Assembly (NCBI RefSeq): GCF_000379065.1 | Contig: NZ_KB900614.1 | Coordinates: 4,612,333-4,676,332 of the forward strand | Origin: Salinispora mooreana | GTDB taxonomy: Bacteria; Actinomycetota; Actinomycetes; Mycobacteriales; Micromonosporaceae | Direction of reading: 5' to 3' | Length of the DNA stretch: 64,000 bases | Shown here: one piece after another, positions 35,354 through 42,940 of the stretch | Layout of the letters: every line of letters begins with the position of its first letter | Position numbering within the stretch: the stretch's first letter is position 1 | The notes under the pieces: generated by a model | What the model was told of the DNA's origin: nothing | Databases searched by the model: none | What the model saw: the letters and a program-made list of their open reading frames with translations, nothing else | Program-made: the position numbers and the translations under genes

Positions 35354-36298
35354 ATGCCTGCCGCGCCCGTGCTCACCACCGACCTCGCTACCGCCTACCG
35401 CGAGCTCTCCGACCTGCGTGCTGGTGTGCTGGACGGTGACTGGGTCGCGCTGCGACGCGTGGTTGACGGCCAGCGCCCAGCCACCCGGACCGAAATGATC
35501 TCTTATGCTGGCTCACTGCCGCCGACCGAGGCGCTCGCCCAACGCCAGGTCGAGGCCGATCCGGCCAACGGGCTTGCCGCCGCGCTGCTCGGCGAATCCC
35601 TGATCGTGAAGGCCTGGGACGTACGAACCGGGTATCAGGCCCAGCATGTCAGCCAGAACCAGTTCCGCGAGTTCCATCAGATCCTGCGTGGCGCCGAGCG
35701 GATGTTGATTGACGCCGCCGCGTACCAGCCGGGCGACCCGGCGATCTGGTATTGCCGCCTGCTCACCGCCCGGGGTCTGCAACTCGGCCAGGCTGAGGCA
35801 CGTCGCCGCTACGACCGGCTAGCCGAGAGCGACCCGCACCATCTGCCGGGGCAGCTGCAGTACCTGCAGCAGATCTGTCCGAAGTGGGGTGGCTCGTTCG
35901 ACGAGATGCACTCCTTCGCCTGGGCGGCGATGTTGGCTGCGCCGGAGGGTGCGGCACAGGGCAGCCTGGTCGCGCAGGCCCACTACGAGCACCTGATCGG
36001 CCTCGAGGGCAGACAACAGGACGACTACCGCAGGGACCTTCGGGTCCGGGAGGAGCTACGTGAGGCCGCCGCCCGATCGGTGCTGCATCCGGCTTTCGGC
36101 ACGGAACACGGCTGGGTCGACGCGGTCAGCCGGTTCGCCTTGATCTACAGCGTCCTCGGCGACCACGCCCTCGCAGCTCCGTACTTCGCTGCGGTCGGCA
36201 ATCTGGTCAGTGAGAACGTCTGGGGATACTTCAATGACCCGGTGGAGACGTTCGACGGTTTTCGCCGTGAGGCGATGACGAAGGGTGGCTGGCGATGA
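35354..36298 (+). CDS. Hypothetical helical protein coupled to an M16-like peptidase
   Basis: The 314-residue protein is mostly alpha-helical and recalls TPR-like or DUF4034-type repeats (EADPANGLAAALLGESLIVKA; PGDPAIWYCRLLTARGL). It has no signal peptide. Its stop overlaps the start of the M16-like gene (ATGA), so the products are probably made together and may interact. The start codon has no obvious SD. Function unknown. Confidence 0.7.
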   Translation: MPAAPVLTTDLATAYRELSDLRAGVLDGDWVALRRVVDGQRPATRTEMISYAGSLPPTEALAQRQVEADPANGLAAALLGESLIVKAWDVRTGYQAQHVSQNQFREFHQILRGAERMLIDAAAYQPGDPAIWYCRLLTARGLQLGQAEARRRYDRLAESDPHHLPGQLQYLQQICPKWGGSFDEMHSFAWAAMLAAPEGAAQGSLVAQAHYEHLIGLEGRQQDDYRRDLRVREELREAAARSVLHPAFGTEHGWVDAVSRFALIYSVLGDHALAAPYFAAVGNLVSENVWGYFNDPVETFDGFRREAMTKGGWR

Positions 36299-37980
36299 TC
36301 CGGCAGCTGGAGGTCGACGGGGTGCCGGCGTTGCTTGCCCCGACTGCGGGGCCCGCCCACGCCGGACTGATGTTCCGGGTCGGTCAGGCCGACGAGACCC
36401 TGGCCCGGCGGGGGATTACCCACCTGCTGGAACATCTCGTCTTGTACCCGCTGGGCACCGCCGACTACCACTACAACGGCACCACCGGCAGCGTCGTCAC
36501 CCACTTTCACCTACAGGGATCGGTTGACGACATCACCACGTTCCTGACCGGTGTGTGCAAGAGCCTGCGGGAGTTGCCGGCCAGTCGGGTGGAGACGGAA
36601 AAAGCCATCCTGCGGACCGAGTGGAACAGCCGTTCCGGCTCCAGCCTGGATGGTCTGCCACTGTGGCGATACGGTGCCCGCAGCCACGGCCTGCTCAGCT
36701 ACCCCAAGTGGGGCCTGCACGCGGTCTCCCTGGAGGACCTGCAGGACTGGGCCCGGCGCTACTTCACCAAAGAGAACGCGGTGCTGTGGCTGGCGGGGGC
36801 GGAGCTACCGGCCGGGCTGCGAATCGACCTTCCATCCGGGCAGCGGATGCCGGTCCCCGCGCCGTCGTCGGCGCTGCCCCAGACGCCGGCGTTCTTCTCC
36901 GGCTCCGGCGGCCTAACCGCCGTCAACGCCGTGGCCCCCCGTAGCGTCACCGCCAGCGTCTTCGCCGGGGTGCTGGAGCGGGAACTCTTTCAGGCGCTGC
37001 GCCAACGGGACGGACTGTCCTACACCGCTGCCACCAACTACGAACCGCGTGGCGACGGGTACGCGACCATAACCGCACTCGCCGATGCCCTGCCCGAAAA
37101 ACAGGACGCGGTGCTCGGCGGATTCATTGACGTACTGGCGAAGGTTCGGGTCGGTCGGATCGACGAGGCGAACATCGCTGCGGTGATCGGCAAGGCCACG
37201 GAGGCGCTCTCCGCCGATGACGCCGACAACGCCCGGCTCGCCTCCGCTGCCTTCGACGTGCTCACCGGGGAGGGCGTTACCGCCAGCGACGACCTGCTAC
37301 GACAGGTGAAGGAGGTTACCCCGGAAGCGGTACATGAGGTCGCGACCGACGTACTCGCTGACTCGTTGCTGATGACGCCGTATGGGCGGACCGCGGACTG
37401 GGCCGGATTCGTGGCCGCGCCGACCTCCTCGGCCACCAGGGTCACCGGCACCGACCACCCCGGGCGGGGCGGTCTGGCACAGCGACTCGTCGTCGGGACC
37501 GACGGGGTGAGCCTGGTCAGCAAGGGCAGTGACGAGTTCGCCACCGTGCACTACGACACGTGTGCCGCGCTGCTCACCTGGCCGGACGGCGGCCGACAAC
37601 TCCTTGGCGAGGACGGCATCTCGATTCGCCTCGAGCCGACTCTCTACCAGGGCTTGACCACCGAAGCGGTGGATCGGGGAGTGCCCGCGCAGCTTCGGGT
37701 GGAGCTGCCAGCTCGCGACCCAGAGGAGATCCCACAGCCGCCCCCGGTTTCCCGGCGACCCGGTCTGCTCCGCCGTTTCACCACGTTCAGCACCCGGAAG
37801 AAGGCTCGGGTCGTCACACTCGGCTGCCTTGCGACCGGAGCTTCCGGTCTGTCCCTGGCGTTGCTCATCGGCACGATGGCTGGCCAGGTGGAGCCCAGGG
37901 GGTTGACCATCATCAGCGGCTTGGTGGGCCCCGCTCTGCTCGTCTATTCGGTCGTGAAAGTCTGGAAGGAGCCGGGCTGA
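36295..37980 (+). CDS. M16-family zinc peptidase-like protein with C-terminal membrane anchor
   Basis: The 561-residue protein carries the inverted zinc motif His43-x2-Glu46-His47 (THLLEHLVL) and a downstream Glu region (ETEKAILRTEW, about residues 100-110) that fits the third ligand. A second M16-like half contains the characteristic ALRQRDGLSYTAATNYEPRG. Near the C-terminus are two hydrophobic segments (LGCLATGASGLSLALLIGTM; LTIISGLVGPALLVYSVVKV), so it should be membrane anchored. It may process peptides or proteins at the membrane. It is coupled to the preceding hypothetical gene. Confidence 0.82.
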   Translation: MIRQLEVDGVPALLAPTAGPAHAGLMFRVGQADETLARRGITHLLEHLVLYPLGTADYHYNGTTGSVVTHFHLQGSVDDITTFLTGVCKSLRELPASRVETEKAILRTEWNSRSGSSLDGLPLWRYGARSHGLLSYPKWGLHAVSLEDLQDWARRYFTKENAVLWLAGAELPAGLRIDLPSGQRMPVPAPSSALPQTPAFFSGSGGLTAVNAVAPRSVTASVFAGVLERELFQALRQRDGLSYTAATNYEPRGDGYATITALADALPEKQDAVLGGFIDVLAKVRVGRIDEANIAAVIGKATEALSADDADNARLASAAFDVLTGEGVTASDDLLRQVKEVTPEAVHEVATDVLADSLLMTPYGRTADWAGFVAAPTSSATRVTGTDHPGRGGLAQRLVVGTDGVSLVSKGSDEFATVHYDTCAALLTWPDGGRQLLGEDGISIRLEPTLYQGLTTEAVDRGVPAQLRVELPARDPEEIPQPPPVSRRPGLLRRFTTFSTRKKARVVTLGCLATGASGLSLALLIGTMAGQVEPRGLTIISGLVGPALLVYSVVKVWKEPG

Positions 37981-38035
37981 GTCACCCCACGTCCGCCGGC
38001 GGCCGAGTGGCACCGGTCCCAGGCGGAGTGCGAGC

Positions 38036-38745
38036 TCAGTTCGCACCGGAGGAGGCGTACGCCTGCTCCGGGCGCAGCTCCCTGCCCCGGTCGAACGCCT
38101 CGGCGAACGCCGGAGCACCCAGCGCGGCGCGGGCGGCTGCGGTGATTCGGTCCACGTCTCCCCGCTCCCCGGCTGGTAATGGCGCGCCTACCGAGTCACG
38201 CGCCATCGCCGCCGCGCCGAGTAGCCGAGCCGCCTCCGTGGGGCGGCCGTCGACGGTTGCCACGCCGGCCAGCCCCTCCAGCGCCAGCGCCTGCGCCCGG
38301 GGGTCGCCGACGGTGCTCGCCAGGTCGAACGACTCGGCGTGCAGGCCACCAGCCCCAGCGCCTCGTCGAGGAGCGCGGCCCGGGTGTGCGCGGTGGCGGT
38401 GTTGGCGGCCTGCTCCAGCAAGGCCGTGAACCGTTCGACGTCGGTCGGTTCCGGGCCGGTGCGGAGCAGGTATCCCGGTGGGTGGGAGACCACGCGGTCG
38501 CGGGCGCCGGGGGTCGCGGCGTTCAACGCCCGCCGTAGTCGCCATACCTTCGTCTGCAGCGCTCCGGTCGGATTGGCTGGTGGACGGTCCGCCCACAGGC
38601 ATTCGAGGAGCCGGTCGACTGATACCGGATGTCCCTCGTGGGCCAGCAGAGCGGCGAGCAGGAGCCGGACCTTCGCGTCGGGCACGGTGACCGGTGTGCC
38701 GTCCGCCGTCCAGACGGCCAGCGGACCAAGGAGCCCGAAACGCAT
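38036..38745 (-). pseudogene. SARP/AfsR-type (BTAD) regulator with internal deletion and frameshift
   Basis: The 5' part (38745 down to about 38350) encodes a SARP start, MRFGLLGPLAVWTADG, with the winged HTH (VSVDRLLECLWADRPPANPT) and an early BTAD segment ending near ALLDEALGLVA. The frame then shifts. From about 38345 to 38036 the sequence encodes the typical C-terminus of a large AfsR/LuxR-like ATPase regulator (DGRPTEAARLLGAAAMAR, AARAALGAPAFAEAFDRG). The middle, normally hundreds of residues with the rest of BTAD and the NB-ARC ATPase, is missing. The remaining pieces are therefore the two ends of one gene joined by a deletion. Confidence 0.8.
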
Positions 38746-38883
38746 GGTGTCACCGTAGCCCAGCGCCCGTCGCCGAGCCGTGATCTCACCGGGAGTGGAT
38801 TGGGAGTGGATTGGGAGTAGCGCCGGGCAGGGTGGACCAGGAAGCCGGGATGAACCGGTCGCACCCCAGGAACGGAGAGAGTC

Positions 38884-39552
38884 GTGAACCTGCCACCGGT
38901 TGTGTCCGCCCAGGAGTGGCAGGCCGCGCGCGAGCGGCTGCTGGTCAGGGAGAAGGAGGCGACCCGAGCTCGGGACGTGCTCGCCGCGGAGCGCCGCCGG
39001 CTGCCGATGACCCGCATCGAGCAGAAGTACGTCTTCGACGGGCCCGCCGGCCGGGTCAGCCTGGCCGACGTGTTCGAGGGACGGCGGCAGCTGGTTGTCT
39101 ACCACTTCATGCTCACGCCCGGCTCGTCGCACCACTGTGAGGGCTGCTCAATGTTCGTTGACAACCTCGGGCATCCGGCCCACCTCCACGCGCGGGACAC
39201 CACACTCGCGTTGATCTCGCGGGCGCCCCGCGCCGAGATCACGCCGTTCCAGGAGCGGATGGGCTGGACGTTGCCCTGGTACTCGTCCTACGGCACCGAC
39301 TTCAACCCCGAATTCGGGCTGACGTCGGAGGCGGGGGAGACCTTTGGCCTGAGCGTCTTCCTGCGCGACGGCGACGATGTGTACCGCACATATTTCACCA
39401 CTGGGCGCGGCGTAGAGGCCCTCGGCAGCAACTGGACGCTGCTCGACCTGACCCCGCTGGGCCGACAGGAGATCTGGGAGGACACTCCGGCCGGGCGGCC
39501 GCAGGGCACGCCGTACAGCTGGTGGCGGCTGCACGACGACTACGACGGGTAG
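38884..39552 (+). CDS. DUF899 thioredoxin-like protein
   Basis: The 222-residue protein matches DUF899 (DUF899, thioredoxin-fold) with KYVFDGPAGRVSLADVFEGR, QLVVYHFMLTPG, HHCEGCSMFVDNL (CxxC) and a C-terminal GRPQGTPYSWWRLHDDY. The GTG start follows GGAGAGAG. It is divergent from the SARP pseudogene. Its function is uncertain; a redox role is suggested by the CEGC motif. Confidence 0.85.
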   Translation: MNLPPVVSAQEWQAARERLLVREKEATRARDVLAAERRRLPMTRIEQKYVFDGPAGRVSLADVFEGRRQLVVYHFMLTPGSSHHCEGCSMFVDNLGHPAHLHARDTTLALISRAPRAEITPFQERMGWTLPWYSSYGTDFNPEFGLTSEAGETFGLSVFLRDGDDVYRTYFTTGRGVEALGSNWTLLDLTPLGRQEIWEDTPAGRPQGTPYSWWRLHDDYDG

Positions 39553-39626
39553 CTGGGGCCGGTGTGCGTACCCGACGGAGGACCCTGATGGACATCAACG
39601 AGAGCCCGATCAGGAGGCTGCTGTCC

Positions 39627-40487
39627 CTACTGGCCGACCCAGCTCCGGGTCTCCCCCAGGACGGCCGAGCCACTGAGGTCCGACAGCGACTGACCCACAA
39701 AGTCACGTGCCTCGTTCGAGGTCTGCGTTCGGAAGGGCATCTCCGGAGCGGTCAGAACCTGCATGACCACCGCCGCAACCTCGTCGGGGGTCTGCGGCTT
39801 GCCGGTGTCCGCCTCGTACCTGGCCAGGGTTCGCTGCACGTACGCGGTCAGCGCCGGCGCGTACGGCCCGGCCTCCGCCACCATGGCCTCAATGTCAACG
39901 TTGGCGTTGGCGACGAACTCACTGGTCACCGCGGCAGGCTCGACGACGCCGACCTGCACGCCAACCGTGCGGGCGACCGGCGCCAGCGACTGCATGAAGC
40001 CCTCGACGGCGAATTTGGCGGCACAGTACGCCTCGTTGAACGGCTGACCAACACCGCCGCCGACGCTGCTGATGGTCAGTAGGCGGCCGCTGCTGGCCCG
40101 CAGGTACGGCATCGCCGCGCGGGAAACCTGGACCACGCCGAAGAAGTTCACGTCGACGCAGGCACGGATGTCGGCGAGGCTGTCGTTTTCCAGCGTCCCG
40201 AGGTGCGCGGCGCCGGCGTTGTTGACAACGGCATCGAGTCGGCCGTGCTCGGCTGCCACCGAGTCGACGCATTTCCGGACCGACTCGTCGTCGGTGACGT
40301 CGAGGACACGGATGTCCAGCGACACCCCGGCGGTCTCCGCCGCGGTGTTCAACGCCACCGCCCGGGTGGTGTTTCGCATCGTGGCCACGGTTGTCCAGCC
40401 CGCTCGGGCGCTGGCGATGGCGGTGGCCAACCCGATGCCGGAGGACGTTCCAGTGATCAGAATGCAGCGATTCGTACCTGTGCTCAT
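39627..40487 (-). CDS. Short-chain dehydrogenase/reductase (SDR)
   Basis: The 286-residue classical SDR has the cofactor motif TGTSSGIGLA, NNAG (VVNNAGAAHL), the catalytic Ser (LLTISSVGG) and YCAAK (Tyr-x3-Lys). ATG 40487 follows GGGAG; the longer open frame to 40676 lacks an RBS and covers degenerate DNA. It is an NAD(P)H-dependent alcohol/ketone oxidoreductase of unknown substrate, and it stands alone. Confidence 0.9.
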   Translation of the reverse strand: MSTGTNRCILITGTSSGIGLATAIASARAGWTTVATMRNTTRAVALNTAAETAGVSLDIRVLDVTDDESVRKCVDSVAAEHGRLDAVVNNAGAAHLGTLENDSLADIRACVDVNFFGVVQVSRAAMPYLRASSGRLLTISSVGGGVGQPFNEAYCAAKFAVEGFMQSLAPVARTVGVQVGVVEPAAVTSEFVANANVDIEAMVAEAGPYAPALTAYVQRTLARYEADTGKPQTPDEVAAVVMQVLTAPEMPFRTQTSNEARDFVGQSLSDLSGSAVLGETRSWVGQ

Positions 40488-40662
40488 GTCGCACTCCCAG
40501 TCGGAACGGGATGTCCGGTCGCCCGAGAAAGCGCGATGCGTTTGCCAGGGGCGTCTGTTCAGGATGACGGTACGCGGTGGGCCTGGTCGAGGCCGTCGAG
40601 TTGCGGGAACCAACGGCCGCCCGACGCAAGGATATGGGTGGATCGTTTCGGCAGCCGCCGGG

Positions 40663-40800
40663 TCAGCGGACGACACCGTTGCGATATGCCCAGATCACGA
40701 TGTTGACGCGGTCCCGTACGTCGAGTTTGGCCGGCACCCGGCCGACGTGGGTTTTCACCGTGACCTCGGCAGGGTGTAGCCGTCGGGGCGTTCTGTCTAG
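40663..40800 (-). pseudogene. 3' fragment of a LuxR/NarL-type response regulator
   Basis: Minus-strand translation ending at TGA 40663-40665 gives about 42 residues, including AEVTVKTHVGRVPAKLDVRD and RVNIVIWAYRNGVVR. That is the recognition-helix half and tail of a LuxR-type HTH. No receiver domain or start lies upstream: the DNA runs directly into the promoter of the next + strand gene. It is a 5'-deleted remnant. Confidence 0.8.
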
Positions 40801-40907
40801 CGGATCTTGACGGTATGTCCGCAGTCCCTGTTACCGTCAGGCCGTCGCCTTCGTGCTGGGCCCGGTGGCTTCTCCCCTGGGTGACACCTCAGCGAGAGGA
40901 GTTTCGC

Positions 40908-41348
40908 GTGTCGGATGTGCAGCGGTCGGAGCTGGTCGCGCTGCTCGACCTCGCGCCCCACCCCGAGGGTGGCTGGTACCGAGAGACGTGGCGCTCGACG
41001 CAGATACTGCGTCCCGCCGGGTACGACGGCAGCCGTAGCGCGGCTACGGCCATCTACTTCCTGCTGCACCCGGGTGAGCGTTCCCGTTGGCATGTGGTGC
41101 GCTCGGACGAGCTGTGGCTGTGGCACTCGGGCGGCCCGTTGACGCTGCGGTTCGGCGGTTCTGGCCAGCAGCCGGCGGATGAATCCAGGTACGTCACTCT
41201 CGGTGTGGATGTCGCCGCCGGTCAGCGTCCGCAGGTGCTGATTCCGGGTGGGACGTGGCAGGCGGCGATCCCGGCGGGTAGCCAACCGGTCCTGGTCAGC
41301 TGTGTGGTGGCGCCTGGGTTCGACTTCGCGGACTTCCAGCTGGAGTAG
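40908..41348 (+). CDS. DUF985 cupin-fold protein
   Basis: The 146-residue protein has the DUF985 cupin pattern: LDLAPHPEGGWYRETWRS, AIYFLLHPGERSRWHVVRSD (metal-ligand His) and GTWQAAIPAG...LVSCVVAPGFDFADF. GTG 40908 is used because GAGAGGAG precedes it; the ORF open from 40815 adds a low-complexity leader. Function unknown. It is 61 bp upstream of an AraC-type regulator on the same strand. Confidence 0.85.
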   Translation: MSDVQRSELVALLDLAPHPEGGWYRETWRSTQILRPAGYDGSRSAATAIYFLLHPGERSRWHVVRSDELWLWHSGGPLTLRFGGSGQQPADESRYVTLGVDVAAGQRPQVLIPGGTWQAAIPAGSQPVLVSCVVAPGFDFADFQLE

Positions 41349-41409
41349 GTTGTCGCTGGGGGAGCGGAGGCCGACGCGCAGGTCACACCCGCTGAGGAGG
41401 ATCGCAGGC

Positions 41410-42075
41410 GTGTACGAAGAATGGGCCTCGCCGCTGCCGTACGTCGTCGCGTGGCGGAGCGTCACGTCACCGGATGGCGCTCCGACGCGGGTGCTGCCCG
41501 ACGGCTGCCTCGACCTGATCTGGCGGGACGGTGCGGTCTTTGCCGCCGGGCCGGACACGACGGCCCGGGTGGCGCCTTCCGCGCCGGGCAGCCACTACGC
41601 CGCGCTCCGGTTCGGCGCCGGGACCGGGCCCGGTGTGCTCGGCGTGCCCGCCGGCGAGATGGTCGATCGGCAGGTGCCGTTGGAAACGGTGTGGCCGGCG
41701 GCGGCCGTCCGTACCATCGCCGAGGCGGCGGATCCGCTCGCCGCCCTGACGGCCGTCGCGCGCCGTCGCTGGCCCGGCACCGACCGTGCGATGGTCGCCT
41801 TGGTCGGCGCCGCGCGGGCCGGATTGTCCGTTGGCTTGGTCGCGGCGCGCTGCGGCCTCAGCGCCCGGCAGTTGCAGCGACGCACCAATGCCGCGTTCGG
41901 TTACGGGCCGAAGACCCTGCACCGGATCCTGCGAATGCGGCGGGCCGTCGCGTTGGCGCGGACCGGCCAGCCCCTCGCGTCGGTAGCGACCGAGGCGGGC
42001 TACGCCGACCAGGCCCACCTCGCCCGTGAGGTACGGGCGTTGGCGGGGGTGCCGCTCACCGTGCTACTTCGGTGA
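41410..42075 (+). CDS. AraC-family regulator (DUF6597-like sensor plus C-terminal HTH)
   Basis: The 221-residue protein has an N-terminal cupin-like sensor region (TRVLPDGCLDLIWRDGAVF, then ARVAPSAPGSHYAALRFG). The C-terminal AraC HTH follows (LSVGLVAARCGLSARQLQRR and LASVATEAGYADQAHLAREV). GTG 41410 is chosen for GAGGAGG upstream. Its 3' end overlaps the convergent VOC gene by 12 bases. It may control the adjacent cupin or VOC genes. Confidence 0.85.
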   Translation: MYEEWASPLPYVVAWRSVTSPDGAPTRVLPDGCLDLIWRDGAVFAAGPDTTARVAPSAPGSHYAALRFGAGTGPGVLGVPAGEMVDRQVPLETVWPAAAVRTIAEAADPLAALTAVARRRWPGTDRAMVALVGAARAGLSVGLVAARCGLSARQLQRRTNAAFGYGPKTLHRILRMRRAVALARTGQPLASVATEAGYADQAHLAREVRALAGVPLTVLLR

Positions 42076-42459
42076 CGTGAGCTGGGCGAAGAGGTCCACG
42101 ATGTTGCCGTCCGGGTCACGTACCTGTGCATAGCGTTGTCCCCACGGTGCGTCCCAGGGATCCTGGACCGACGGATATCCGGCGGCGACGAGGTCGGCGT
42201 GGAGCTTCTCCACCTCGGAGGTGTCCGCGCAGCGAAAGGCCCAACCGCCTGAGGGCGGCGCGGGTTGATAGCCGGGGTCGAACGACCGTAACGAGGCGTG
42301 GGTGTCCCACATCAGTCGGATGCCGCCGGAGACGGTCACCTCGACGTGCGACTCATCCTCTGCGCCGGCCGCAAACGACAGGCCGAGTCGGCGGTAGAAG
42401 GAAAGTGATGCTGCCATGTCGGCCACCGCAAGGCCGATCGCGCTGAAGGTGGGTGCCAT
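42064..42459 (-). CDS. VOC-family (glyoxalase/bleomycin resistance fold) protein
   Basis: The 131-residue VOC protein contains FSAIGLAVADMAASLSFYRR, the EVTV...GIRLMWDT strands and QVRDPDGNIVDLF. Such proteins can be lyases, dioxygenases or drug-binding resistance proteins. An enediyne-binding role is conceivable but not supported beyond proximity. It is convergent with the AraC gene. Confidence 0.85.
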   Translation of the reverse strand: MAPTFSAIGLAVADMAASLSFYRRLGLSFAAGAEDESHVEVTVSGGIRLMWDTHASLRSFDPGYQPAPPSGGWAFRCADTSEVEKLHADLVAAGYPSVQDPWDAPWGQRYAQVRDPDGNIVDLFAQLTSPK

Positions 42460-42940
42460 GACCTCGATGGTACGAACGGCTCGCGCCCCCGTCTTGAACG
42501 AATCGGACGGGCGCTGGGGCTGTCCTGGTCCGGGCGGACACCCCGACCGCCACACCCTCGTAGGTCGGAGTTTCCCTCGCCGGCCCGCCGCAATGCGAGC
42601 AGCGGCTCCAGGATGCTGGGGGTGGTCGCCTCGGTATTGCCGAGCAGCACCAACCGGCGGCCCAGTTCCGAATGCTGACCGGGGCCAGCTGGAAGCGGGA
42701 CGCTGTGGAGTCGGCTACGACGACATCGTCGCCCTGTCGTACCACCGTGTCCACTTCGGTCATGGTGCCTAAGCTGGCGCGCTGCGGGCGCTCAGCCCTG
42801 GTGGGGTGACAGCGAACAGGGAAGTTTCGAGAATGTTTCCGAAAACTCTTGCAAATTCTTTCAGGGATGCCGCATCGTGTTCGCTACCGGAACGGCCGTC
42901 CGCCCTTGCCGAGCACCCCTTCGCACGAGAGGTCCCCGTC
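42460..42940. other. 481-bp intergenic stretch with possible degenerate ORF
   Basis: On the minus strand, a frame from 42763 reads MTEVDTVVRQGDDVVVADST and then degenerates. A second minus-strand frame around 42653 reads LGRRLVLLGNTEATTPSILE and LLALRRAGE, which looks protein-like. The two could be one small gene split by a frameshift. No family was recognised. The part from 42830 to 42940 is AT-richer and should hold the amylase promoter. Confidence 0.3.

Noticed and set aside
40488..40676. Long N-terminus for the SDR
   Set aside because: The SDR fold starts right after Met at 40487, which has an SD; the upstream frame is low-complexity.
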